A DNA stretch of 34,080 bases from UBA922 sp964565405 (GTDB lineage Bacteria; Patescibacteriota; Patescibacteriia; Magasanikbacterales; UBA922), in NCBI GenBank assembly GCA_964565405.1, contig CAZMEW010000010.1, forward strand, positions 1 to 34,080, in the 5' to 3' direction. Shown piece after piece: positions 8,048 to 15,175 of this stretch (within the stretch, counting starts at the first letter, position 1; every line of letters begins with the position of its first letter). A program made the position numbers and the translations under genes. Below the pieces are notes generated by a model. The model saw only the letters and a list, made by a program, of their open reading frames with translations, was not told the origin of the DNA and did no database searches.

Positions 8048-8497
8048 TCAATCGATGGATTCTACTTTTACATTGAGCTGTGCCTTAAGATTCGAATTAC
8101 ATTTGACCATGACTGTGTAGTCTCCAACTCGTTTGAGCGGCTCATCAATAATGATATCTTTGATATCGACTTCAAGCTTAAACTCCTGCTCAATTCGATC
8201 TGCAATTTGTGAAGGAGAAATAGCAGAATATAGAGTAGTCCCCCCCGATACTTTATCCCAGACCACCAGATTTTTTCCATTAAGGGTAGTAAAAACCTTC
8301 CGTCCTTCTTTTTCTTCTTGCGCTTTTAATTTTGCAATTCTCTTATCGCGAGCATCAAGCATGGTGAGTGTTTGTGAGGTAGCAATCTCAGCAAATCCTT
8401 GTCGGACCAAAAAATTGCGTGCATACCCTTCGGACACTTCTTTGATTTCACCTTTTTTACCAAGTGTTTTTACATCATTCAAAAGAAGCCCTTTCAT
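8048..8497 (-). CDS. rplI: 50S ribosomal protein bL9
   Basis: A 149-residue bL9. The N-terminal domain (MKGLLLNDVKTLGKKGEIKEVSEG, read in two parts, then YARNFLVRQGFA) carries the 23S rRNA-binding signature, followed by a long linker helix and a C-terminal domain ending in beta strands. The open frame extends 7 codons further upstream to 8518, but I chose the ATG at 8497. It aligns with the normal bL9 start, and a consensus promoter puts the transcription start just before it. The extra codons would overlap the -10 box. Some CPR groups lack bL9, so its presence helps with placement. It stands alone, not next to rpsF/rpsR. Confidence 0.93.
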   Translation of the reverse strand: MKGLLLNDVKTLGKKGEIKEVSEGYARNFLVRQGFAEIATSQTLTMLDARDKRIAKLKAQEEKEGRKVFTTLNGKNLVVWDKVSGGTTLYSAISPSQIADRIEQEFKLEVDIKDIIIDEPLKRVGDYTVMVKCNSNLKAQLNVKVESID

Positions 8498-8506
8498 ATA
8501 GGTGAT

Positions 8507-8535
8507 ATCATACCCCATCCTTGTTTTTTAGGCAA
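8507..8535 (-). promoter_or_regulatory. rplI promoter (leaderless geometry)
   Basis: On the minus strand TTGCCT (8535-8530) and TATGAT (8512-8507) are 17 bp apart. The ATG at 8497 follows the -10 box after exactly 9 nt. This decides the rplI start. The -35 box lies inside the spacer of the era promoter. Confidence 0.65.
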
Positions 8536-8549
8536 TAAGATGATATATT
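8521..8549 (+). promoter_or_regulatory. era promoter, overlapping the rplI promoter
   Basis: TTGTTT (8521-8526) and TATATT (8544-8549) with a 17-bp spacer. The divergent rplI promoter occupies 8507-8535, so both cannot bind RNA polymerase at once. Confidence 0.6.
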
Positions 8550-8573
8550 CTCTCTATTAACTAGAAAACCATT

Positions 8574-9422
8574 ATGAAATCAGGCTTTGCGATCCTCATC
8601 GGCCGCTCAAATGTAGGAAAATCCACCCTCTTAAATACCCTAGTCGGGACTAAAGTTTCAGCGACTAGTTTTCGAGCTCAGATGACGAGAGACGTTATTC
8701 ATGGCGTAGTAAATACACCTGAAGGTCAAATCACGTTCGTCGATACCCCAGGTATCTTCAAAGACCGCAAAAGCTCGCTTACCAGCAAGCTTATCCAGAG
8801 AGCAAAAGAAGCACTCGAAGGCGTTGATATTATCATTTATGTAGTTGATCCTACCCGTGAGATCGGTGATGAAGAGCGCTATGCATTTGGATTGATCCGA
8901 CATATAGAGCTTCCCAAGATCCTGGTTATCAATAAAAGCGACATGCCTGAGCGTGACCGCAGATACCAAAAAGATTACGAATTATTAGGCAAAGATTTTA
9001 ATGCAATATTTTCACTCTCAGCACTTCGTGCAAGTCACATCCAACCACTCAAAGATAAAGTCATGGAACTAATTCCCGAAGGAGAGCCCATGTATACGGA
9101 TGGACAATTGACCAATGTACATGAATACTTTTTCATAGCAGAACTTATTCGCGAGAAAGTGTTCTCAGTTTTTGACAAAGAAGTCCCATACTCAATGACC
9201 GTAGAAGTTGACAATGTTGAAGAAAAGAAAGATATCTTTGTTATTAGCGCGCGAATTCTCACTGACGAGGAGCGATATAAACGATTAATTATTGGAACCG
9301 GAGGAAAAAAGATCAAAGAGGTTGGGCAGATGGCTCGCCGCGAACTCGAACAAGCACTCGCAAAAAAAGTGTATCTTGAACTTGAAGTGGAAGTTGATAA
9401 ACATTGGGTAGAGAGATTATAA
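8574..9422 (+). CDS. era: GTPase Era
   Basis: A 282-residue ribosome-assembly GTPase that binds the 3' end of 16S rRNA. G1 is GRSNVGKS (residues 10-17), G3 is DTPG (57-60) and G4 is NKSD (120-123). The C-terminal KH domain includes the RNA-binding loop IIGTGGKKIKEVG and ends KHWVERL. The G1 motif has Ser where most Era proteins have Pro (GRPNVGKS). It is followed after 16 nt by an Asp/Glu racemase gene, probably in the same transcript. Confidence 0.95.
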   Translation: MKSGFAILIGRSNVGKSTLLNTLVGTKVSATSFRAQMTRDVIHGVVNTPEGQITFVDTPGIFKDRKSSLTSKLIQRAKEALEGVDIIIYVVDPTREIGDEERYAFGLIRHIELPKILVINKSDMPERDRRYQKDYELLGKDFNAIFSLSALRASHIQPLKDKVMELIPEGEPMYTDGQLTNVHEYFFIAELIREKVFSVFDKEVPYSMTVEVDNVEEKKDIFVISARILTDEERYKRLIIGTGGKKIKEVGQMARRELEQALAKKVYLELEVEVDKHWVERL

Positions 9423-9438
9423 GATAATAAGATCCTAT

Positions 9439-10122
9439 ATGAAAACAATTGGCCTCATTGGCGGCACCAGCTGGCCATCGACAATGCTCTATTATCAAAA
9501 ATTAAATGAATTAGTACAAAAAGAAAAAGGTGGACACCACTCGTGTCCGCTCATTTTGTATAGTATTGATTATGATGCGATCAAATCAAATTATCATGAC
9601 GGGTGGGATAAAATTCCTAACCTACTTAAAAAAGAGATAGAACGGATACTTACCCTCGGAATAGATGGCTTGATTTTGTGTAACAATACACTACATAAAG
9701 GTTTTGACATAATCAAATCAGAACTCGATCTAAAAATCCCCTTCTTTCATATTGTCGAGCTAACCAAAGATCACATCTTGAAAAATAAATTCCAAAAAAT
9801 TTTGTTACTTGGAACAAAATTTACTATGGAAGATAGTTTTTTCAAACAACCACTTGCAGACGCAGGGATTGTGGTAGTAACTCCAAAGGAAAAAGAACGA
9901 GACGAGATACAGGAAATCCAAAGCCAGCTTTCCAAAGGAGTACTCAAAAAAGAATTTTCAGATTATTTCCTTACATTATCACATACATATTCAGATTGTG
10001 ATGCAATTATTCTTGGTTGCACCGAATTACCGCTCGCATTTGCTTCAATTAAAACAAAACAATCAATCATTAATACAATAGAACTCCAATGTGAGAAAGC
10101 CGCCGAATTCGTAATGAGTTAA
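9439..10122 (+). CDS. Aspartate/glutamate racemase family protein
   Basis: A 227-residue cofactor-independent racemase-fold protein. The start IGLIGGTSWPST is typical of the aspartate racemase/YgeA branch, and the two catalytic cysteines are present: Cys81 (LILCNNT) and Cys194 (GCTELPL). The family interconverts L- and D-amino acids, and D-Asp or D-Glu can enter peptidoglycan cross-bridges. In this window MurA indicates a wall, so a D-amino-acid supply role is plausible but not shown. A wider-specificity racemase is the main alternative. The gene follows era closely, and no terminator is evident before the promoter of cassette B. Confidence 0.85.
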   Translation: MKTIGLIGGTSWPSTMLYYQKLNELVQKEKGGHHSCPLILYSIDYDAIKSNYHDGWDKIPNLLKKEIERILTLGIDGLILCNNTLHKGFDIIKSELDLKIPFFHIVELTKDHILKNKFQKILLLGTKFTMEDSFFKQPLADAGIVVVTPKEKERDEIQEIQSQLSKGVLKKEFSDYFLTLSHTYSDCDAIILGCTELPLAFASIKTKQSIINTIELQCEKAAEFVMS

Positions 10123-10141
10123 CAGGACATCCATCCTACTC

Positions 10142-10170
10142 TTGACTTTTTAAAAGTAATGTGTTATCAT
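10142..10170 (+). promoter_or_regulatory. Sigma-70-type promoter of cassette B
   Basis: TTGACT (10142-10147) and TATCAT (10165-10170) with a 17-bp spacer, 20 nt after the racemase stop. Confidence 0.75.
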
Positions 10171-10177
10171 GGCACGT

Positions 10178-10245
10178 TACTTTTTGTTTTCTGCAGTTCT
10201 AGAAAATCTAGAGCCGACTGAAGGCAAAAAGGAGGCCTTTGTACT
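10178..10245 (+). promoter_or_regulatory. Structured leader of cassette B with masked ribosome site
   Basis: The leader has a hairpin of two TCTAGA arms (10198-10203, 10207-10212). The strong Shine-Dalgarno AAGGAGG (10229-10235) lies in either of two mutually exclusive hairpins: AAAGG/CCTTT (10228-10232 with 10236-10240) or AAGGC/GCCTT (10221-10225 with 10235-10239). The ATG is at 10246. Confidence 0.55.
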
Positions 10246-10626
10246 ATGGAACTGATCATTCGATTTGACGAAAACAAAGCCGAGGACATCAAGGCTGCTC
10301 GTGAGGTACTCAACCAACTCGAAGGCCAGACTCTCCAGAGGACGTCAGATAAGCAACGTGAGCAGCTCTGGGAGATCCTCGACAGACCCGTACCGCGAGA
10401 GATTAGCAGCAGACGATACGCAAAGTTCAGCGCTTCGGGCGTGACGCTGATCGGTGATCTGGTCAGACTGCCCGAGACTGATCAAGTGTTCAAGCACGGG
10501 GAAAACCGTGCAGTTACACCGATCAGGTACATCAGCAGGGAGCTGAAAGAAATCGATCCACGCCTACACCTCTTCATGACTGATGAGGAAACACTCGGCT
10601 GGATTCGACCGAGCCTGCGAAAGTAG
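10246..10626 (+). CDS. Cassette B: small protein with an RNA polymerase alpha-CTD-like domain
   Basis: A 126-residue soluble protein with no close family that I can name. By eye, residues 45-112 follow the pattern of the RNA polymerase alpha-subunit C-terminal domain: an RPV turn, a first helix (SRRYAKFSASG), the hallmark GVTLIGDLV (65-73; alpha-CTD has IxTIGDLV), then a helix resembling the SLxEIKxxL stretch (RYISRELKEI). The alpha-CTD fold binds DNA and transcription factors, so a DNA- or polymerase-binding role is possible, but this is inference. Codons end mostly in C or G, unlike flanking genes. It has its own promoter, an exceptionally strong ribosome site, and a private hairpin and terminator, so it behaves as an independent cassette. 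Confidence 0.75.
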   Translation: MELIIRFDENKAEDIKAAREVLNQLEGQTLQRTSDKQREQLWEILDRPVPREISSRRYAKFSASGVTLIGDLVRLPETDQVFKHGENRAVTPIRYISRELKEIDPRLHLFMTDEETLGWIRPSLRK

Positions 10627-10647
10627 TACTCCAACTAGACGCGTACA

Positions 10648-10706
10648 CCACGAGGCGCGTTAGAGTGCGGGAACCGATTATGGGTTCCCGAGCGCGACAC
10701 TCGTGG
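10648..10706 (+). other. Compound GC-rich hairpin after cassette B
   Basis: Three stacked stems: CCACGAG/CTCGTGG (10648-10654 with 10700-10706), GCGC/GCGC (10655-10658 with 10692-10695) and GGGAACC/GGTTCCC (10669-10675 with 10683-10689) closing a 7-nt loop. It begins 21 nt after the stop codon and ends just before the terminator. Confidence 0.65.
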
Positions 10707-10713
10707 CACCCAT

Positions 10714-10745
10714 AAAGCAGCTTTTATAAAGGCTGTTTTTGTTTT
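10714..10745. terminator. Terminator after cassette B, facing the riboflavin kinase gene
   Basis: CAGC (10718-10721) pairs with GCTG (10732-10735), with an inner A/T stem, followed by TTTTTGTTTT. The TTTTTGTTTTAC tail is also found at the end of cassette C. Confidence 0.65.
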
Positions 10746-11097
10746 ACTTCCCCAACACCTCTCTTACTAGCTCTATATCGCTCTTAATTTTAGCGACCAA
10801 TTCCTCGAGTGTATCATACCGCTCAATCTCGCTCACCTTTTGCAATACCTCAAGCTCAATATGCTTTCCATACAATTCTTTTCCCATATAATCGAGCAAA
10901 TGCGCCTCCACCCGATCAAGCGTTTCGGGAATAAAAATACCTGCCATAAATTTCTCCTTTCCAACTAGTGCCCACCCCGCAAAAATTCCAGAACGTACAT
11001 GAAGTTTCTTTTTTTTGATATCAATATTCGCGGTCGGGAAACCCAACACACGCCCACGCTGTTCTCCCTGGACGACAATTCCTGAAATATGAAGCAT
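10744..11097 (-). CDS. Stand-alone riboflavin kinase
   Basis: A 117-residue protein equal to only the C-terminal flavokinase half of the usual bifunctional RibF. It has the opening GxVxxGxxxGRxLGFPTANI pattern (GR..GFPTAN at residues 15-24), then the beta-barrel with VEAHLLDY and ELYGKHIELE. It should phosphorylate riboflavin to FMN. The FAD synthetase domain is absent here and elsewhere in the window. The usual NxGxxPT segment is replaced by FIPETLD, so activity needs testing. It is the last gene of the murA, ctpA, riboflavin kinase run, 11 nt after ctpA. A flavin scavenging lifestyle would fit. Confidence 0.83.
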   Translation of the reverse strand: MLHISGIVVQGEQRGRVLGFPTANIDIKKKKLHVRSGIFAGWALVGKEKFMAGIFIPETLDRVEAHLLDYMGKELYGKHIELEVLQKVSEIERYDTLEELVAKIKSDIELVREVLGK

Positions 11098-11108
11098 AAA
11101 AGGAGGAC

Positions 11109-12377
11109 TTATTTCTTCTGCAATATTTCAAGAGCACGTTCGAGACCCTTATCAGTAAAATGATCAGGTGAGCTTCCATCAGTTCCCTCTTTCTGTACGA
11201 ACATTTTCTCAATTTTCTCGTCAGGTTCAATTCCTAATTTGTTGATATGTCTTTCATGAGGAGTAAGCCATTCAGCGATAGTAAGCTTGAGCGCTGACCC
11301 ATCAGAAAAATATTCAAAATCTTGTACTGATCCTTTTCCAAATGTTTTGTTACCAACCAATGTGGCGGCACGATAATCCTGAAGCGCTCCAGACACAATT
11401 TCAGCACCTGATGCAGTACCCTCATCTACCAACACGACAGTCGGAATACCCACAAATCTATGTTTACCAGAGTCAGCAGTATATTGATCACTCCCCCCAT
11501 CACTCAACTTCTCATATACGATTACCCCTGAGTTCACCCATTCACTTGCGACCTTGACCGATGTATCCAGGTAACCACCCGGATTGCTTCGAAGATCGAG
11601 TATGATACCTTTTGGATTTTTTGCTTCAATTTCTTTTGCCGCTTTATCAAATTCTTTCCAGGTACTATCATTAAAAGCAAAAATTCTAAGATACGCGATA
11701 TTATTATTTTTCATTTCAAACTTAATACTCGGCACAGTAATCACATCTCGAGTAATCTTCATCTCAACCGGAGTCTCGGACCCCTTTTTAATGATGGTAA
11801 GCGTCACGACAGTTCCTTTTTCGCCTCGAATTTGTCCGATCACTTCATCAATGGGTTTGCCCGCAATATCTCCTCCATTGACCAATAAAATCACGTCCCC
11901 CACTTTCAATCCTGCCTTTTCTGCCGGAGAATCCGGCAAAGGAGCAATAACCGTCACTTTCCCATCTTTGAGCCCAATCTCTGCACCGATTCCAAAGAAT
12001 TCTCCAGATAAATCACGCTTAAACTCTTCTGCCTTTACTGGTGGCATGTAGACTGAGTATGGATCGTTTAAGGCTCCCACCATTCCAACCATTGATCCAT
12101 AAAATAAGTCAGCGTCAGAAACCGGTTTGTGTACATATTTCTCCTGCACTTTCCTCCACACTTGCCAAAATTGATCAAAAGAAATGGAGGTACTTTGTGA
12201 AGATGAAAAAAGACTAGTAATCGTACTCGAAGCATATGCGCTATCTCCCCGAAGCAATGCACGCATCCCATACGAAGTCCCAGTCATTACTCCAGAAACA
12301 AACACACCGATAATGAGAGCGCCGGTTACGATAAATCGAGAAAATTTATTTTTTTTGTAAGATTCAGATGAATCCAT
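11109..12377 (-). CDS. ctpA: Carboxy-terminal processing protease (S41 family)
   Basis: A 422-residue membrane-anchored serine protease. An N-terminal hydrophobic segment (FIVTGALIIGVFVSGVMTG, residues about 14-32) anchors it with the catalytic part outside. A PDZ domain follows (GEFFGIGAEIG to GDVILLVNGG). The S41 catalytic dyad is Ser323 (EGTASGAE) and Lys348 (TFGKGSVQ), 25 residues apart as in known C-terminal processing proteases. It probably trims or degrades envelope proteins. It lies 24 nt after murA and 11 nt before the riboflavin kinase gene on the same strand. Confidence 0.95.
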   Translation of the reverse strand: MDSSESYKKNKFSRFIVTGALIIGVFVSGVMTGTSYGMRALLRGDSAYASSTITSLFSSSQSTSISFDQFWQVWRKVQEKYVHKPVSDADLFYGSMVGMVGALNDPYSVYMPPVKAEEFKRDLSGEFFGIGAEIGLKDGKVTVIAPLPDSPAEKAGLKVGDVILLVNGGDIAGKPIDEVIGQIRGEKGTVVTLTIIKKGSETPVEMKITRDVITVPSIKFEMKNNNIAYLRIFAFNDSTWKEFDKAAKEIEAKNPKGIILDLRSNPGGYLDTSVKVASEWVNSGVIVYEKLSDGGSDQYTADSGKHRFVGIPTVVLVDEGTASGAEIVSGALQDYRAATLVGNKTFGKGSVQDFEYFSDGSALKLTIAEWLTPHERHINKLGIEPDEKIEKMFVQKEGTDGSSPDHFTDKGLERALEILQKK

Positions 12378-12401
12378 AGAAATAACTCAAAACTTAAAAA
12401 C

Positions 12402-13703
12402 CTATTCTGAACGAGTAATATCAACGCCAATTCCACGCAACCGAGTTTCCAGATCTTCATACCCACGTTCAATTACATAGATATCACGTAATTTGGAAGT
12501 TCCCTTGGCACCAAGCATTCCAACCAATAGTGCCATGGCGGGTCGTATTCCATCTGGAGCAATAACTTCGCGTGCGACAAGTGGAGTGGGACCTTCTACG
12601 AACACTCGATGTGGGTCGAGAAGTGTAACCTTTGCTCCCAATTTCTGAAATTCGAGATAATAGAATGTTCGATTTTCAAAGACCCAATCGTGAATGAGTG
12701 TTCGACCTTTTGCAGTCGTTGCAATGGGAATAAACAGTGGTACGTTATCAATGTTAATTCCCGGAAAAGGCATACCGTGAATTTTATCAGGAAGAGCGGT
12801 AAGTTTTGAAGGAATGATGAGAATATCAACAATTCTGAACTTACCATTTTTTGAAATTCGCTCATTTGAGATAGTAAATTTCTGCCCCATAACCGACAAT
12901 TTTTCAAGTTCAAGTTCAAGAAAATCAATGGGACAGTTCTGTACAGTGAGAGCGGATCCTGTAGTTATAGCAGCAGCAATAAATGCCATACCTTCAAGTG
13001 GATCAGGCATGACATGATATTCAACTTTTGGCTTAAACTTGGTAATACCTTGTATCGTCAGTGTTTGTGTGCCAATTCCTGTAATTTTCACGCCAGCTTT
13101 AACTAAAAAGTAACATAAATCCTGAACCATATAATTCGCTGAGGCGAATTTTATGGTGGTGACTCCTTCAGCACACGCCGCTGCCATAATCGCATTTTCT
13201 GTGGGAGTGTCTCCTGCTTCATACATGACCACATATGCAGCCTTCAATTTTTTACTTACCACTTCATAATGATCCTCAGTGGTCGTTATCTGTATACCAA
13301 ACTTTTCAAGCGCATAGAGATGGGGGCGGACTGTCCGCTCACCCAACTTACAACCTCCTGAGCGATACAATCGATACGATGGCACACGTGACGCGAGAGA
13401 GCCAAGCAACAAAAGTGATGAACGAATTTTTGAGGATGCTTGCTTATCAATATTCTCCAAGCGTAATTTTTCTGAACTATTAATAACCAAAGTATGGTCA
13501 TCTTTCCATTCACAAGAAACATTGATACTTTTGAGAATTTCAATAAAACGATATACTTCCTCAATCCGGGGCATGTCTTTTAGTGTCACATGACCACCAA
13601 TCATGACTGAAGCAGATAGGAGTCCTAGTGCAGAATTTTTTGCATTTCGAACCGCAATCGCACCTTTCAATTTTTTACCGCCATTAATTACATAATTTGC
13701 CAT
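12402..13703 (-). CDS. murA: UDP-N-acetylglucosamine 1-carboxyvinyltransferase
   Basis: A 433-residue EPSP-synthase-fold enzyme catalysing the first committed step of peptidoglycan synthesis, the target of fosfomycin. The N-terminus has INGGKKLKGAIAVRNAKNSA, and the catalytic loop GGCKLGERTVRPH carries Cys118. The Cys is present rather than the Asp of fosfomycin-resistant forms. The open frame continues 42 codons upstream to 13829, but that extension has no MurA character and would overlap the divergent PEGA gene. The ATG at 13703 matches the family start (MxxxxINGG). It heads the murA, ctpA, riboflavin kinase run. Confidence 0.95.
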   Translation of the reverse strand: MANYVINGGKKLKGAIAVRNAKNSALGLLSASVMIGGHVTLKDMPRIEEVYRFIEILKSINVSCEWKDDHTLVINSSEKLRLENIDKQASSKIRSSLLLLGSLASRVPSYRLYRSGGCKLGERTVRPHLYALEKFGIQITTTEDHYEVVSKKLKAAYVVMYEAGDTPTENAIMAAACAEGVTTIKFASANYMVQDLCYFLVKAGVKITGIGTQTLTIQGITKFKPKVEYHVMPDPLEGMAFIAAAITTGSALTVQNCPIDFLELELEKLSVMGQKFTISNERISKNGKFRIVDILIIPSKLTALPDKIHGMPFPGINIDNVPLFIPIATTAKGRTLIHDWVFENRTFYYLEFQKLGAKVTLLDPHRVFVEGPTPLVAREVIAPDGIRPAMALLVGMLGAKGTSKLRDIYVIERGYEDLETRLRGIGVDITRSE

Positions 13704-13734
13704 ATCCAAAGAAGATTGGTATAAGTGAGGGGGA

Positions 13735-13763
13735 TTAACTAAAACACAATTTTCGTTTATAAT
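13735..13763 (+). promoter_or_regulatory. Promoter of the PEGA-domain gene
   Basis: TTAACT (13735-13740) and a perfect TATAAT (13758-13763) with a 17-bp spacer in the murA/PEGA divergent region. The ATG at 13794 is 30 nt downstream. Confidence 0.65.
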
Positions 13764-13793
13764 AGTACCAAATAATGGCTCCATTAGCAATGT

Positions 13794-15125
13794 ATGGAAA
13801 AACATCTCAAAACGCACTATATCGGACACATCCTAACAAAACCAGTGAGACGAATACTCATGATTATGCTATGGATCGCTTTTTTTATTATTTCCCCCTC
13901 AATCATTCTATATACAGCTGGTTACCGATATGACTGGAAAAATAGACAAATCCGACAGACAGGTGTACTAAGTGTTGATGTAGAGCCAAATGACGCAACC
14001 GTTACTCTGAATAATATCCAGATAGAAAAGGACATTCCAATCAAATTAAGCAATCGAGCGCCAGGGACATATTCACTAAAGATTGAACGTGCAGGATACA
14101 AAACTTGGGAGAGAGATATTGTAATTGAAAGTAATAATACGACATATATCAAAGGCGTGACACTCATAAAAGATGTACTCCCGATCAGATTATTAAGCGA
14201 CACTGAGAATATTATTTCCGCACAAGGATACAATGATTCAGTCGCTATATTAAAAAAAATTGGTGATGTATTCGAACTTCATATTATCAACCTCTCAACC
14301 ATGGGAGATACGCTGGTCTACCGAATCTCAAGCGAAGAAACACCAGAAGTGAAAGTGTCACCCTATCTTGCACTCGCGTATAGTCGCGTGCCTGGTGACA
14401 AACTCGATACGCTTTATATAGTTTCATTAACCAGTCCAGATAATACACATATTAGCTCAATATCAAAATCTGCAACACTTACATGGAATGCAGTAAATAC
14501 AGCCGAAGGACTCTATAAAGAAGAAGGTGGTCGGATAACCATAGCTTCATTACCTCGAACCGACCGACTGATCGGTACTGTATCTGGCACCATATGGTAC
14601 AAAGACAGAGAAGGAAAAATCTGGACAGCCAATCGATCGACTATTACCGATCTTGAGATGTTAACCTCATATACACTCCCAGATGAAATTGATTCAATTA
14701 TAGACATAAATAAGGATCGCATCATTGCAACTCACAAAAACAACACGATGATTGCAAAAATCAATGGTCAAATCGTCGAAAATGTTCAAACTATCAATGG
14801 AACTAATGCTTATTACAATCGCCGAACCGGGGAATGGTTTGTATGGTCCGAGTGGGAACTTTCGAGTGTGTACCCGGACGCAGGTGTAAGTCTCCTCAAT
14901 CGAAGTGGGGATAAAATTAAAGAAGTCACGGTACTTGACCAAAGCGGTGTCTTGCTGTTGGCAACAGAAAAAGAATTAGCGGCTTTTAATCCTGGTTATT
15001 ATGTTCGTCACACGCTTGCTCAACTGGATGACTACCAGGTAGTCTCAGTAAATACAAACAAACGTACACTCTATTTCTGGGGTACATTCGGTCTACGTAA
15101 AGGCCTCTACGCTCTTGAATATTAA
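13794..15125 (+). CDS. Membrane-anchored PEGA-domain protein
   Basis: A 443-residue protein. A hydrophobic segment near the start (ILMIMLWIAFFIISPSIILY, residues about 21-40) anchors it. Residues about 55-125 match the PEGA domain, a small beta fold seen in surface proteins (VDVEPNDATVTLNN, then APGTYSLKIERAGYKTWERDI). The remaining 300 residues are beta-rich, with repeated strands such as DTLYIVSLT and GTIWYKDREGK, suggesting a propeller-like extracytoplasmic domain. That last point is only an impression. The function is unknown; a cell-surface or envelope-organising role fits its divergent pairing with murA. Confidence 0.8.
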   Translation: MEKHLKTHYIGHILTKPVRRILMIMLWIAFFIISPSIILYTAGYRYDWKNRQIRQTGVLSVDVEPNDATVTLNNIQIEKDIPIKLSNRAPGTYSLKIERAGYKTWERDIVIESNNTTYIKGVTLIKDVLPIRLLSDTENIISAQGYNDSVAILKKIGDVFELHIINLSTMGDTLVYRISSEETPEVKVSPYLALAYSRVPGDKLDTLYIVSLTSPDNTHISSISKSATLTWNAVNTAEGLYKEEGGRITIASLPRTDRLIGTVSGTIWYKDREGKIWTANRSTITDLEMLTSYTLPDEIDSIIDINKDRIIATHKNNTMIAKINGQIVENVQTINGTNAYYNRRTGEWFVWSEWELSSVYPDAGVSLLNRSGDKIKEVTVLDQSGVLLLATEKELAAFNPGYYVRHTLAQLDDYQVVSVNTNKRTLYFWGTFGLRKGLYALEY

Positions 15126-15154
15126 AAAACTTAGCTTACAATGCTAAGTTTTTT
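15124..15154. terminator. Bidirectional terminator
   Basis: A perfect 12-bp stem, AAAAAACTTAGC (15124-15135) with GCTAAGTTTTTT (15143-15154), around a 7-nt loop. It separates the convergent PEGA and nucleotidyltransferase genes and has T-runs on both strands. Confidence 0.9.
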
Positions 15155-15175
15155 CAAATCTACACGCGCAAAATA

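Noticed and set aside
13704..13829. 42-codon N-terminal extension of murA
   Set aside because: It has no MurA similarity and overlaps the start of the divergent PEGA gene and both upstream regions. The normal family start is at 13703.
13775..13960. An ATG nearer the PEGA promoter in another frame
   Set aside because: That frame closes early and lacks the membrane segment and PEGA domain seen in the frame starting at 13794.
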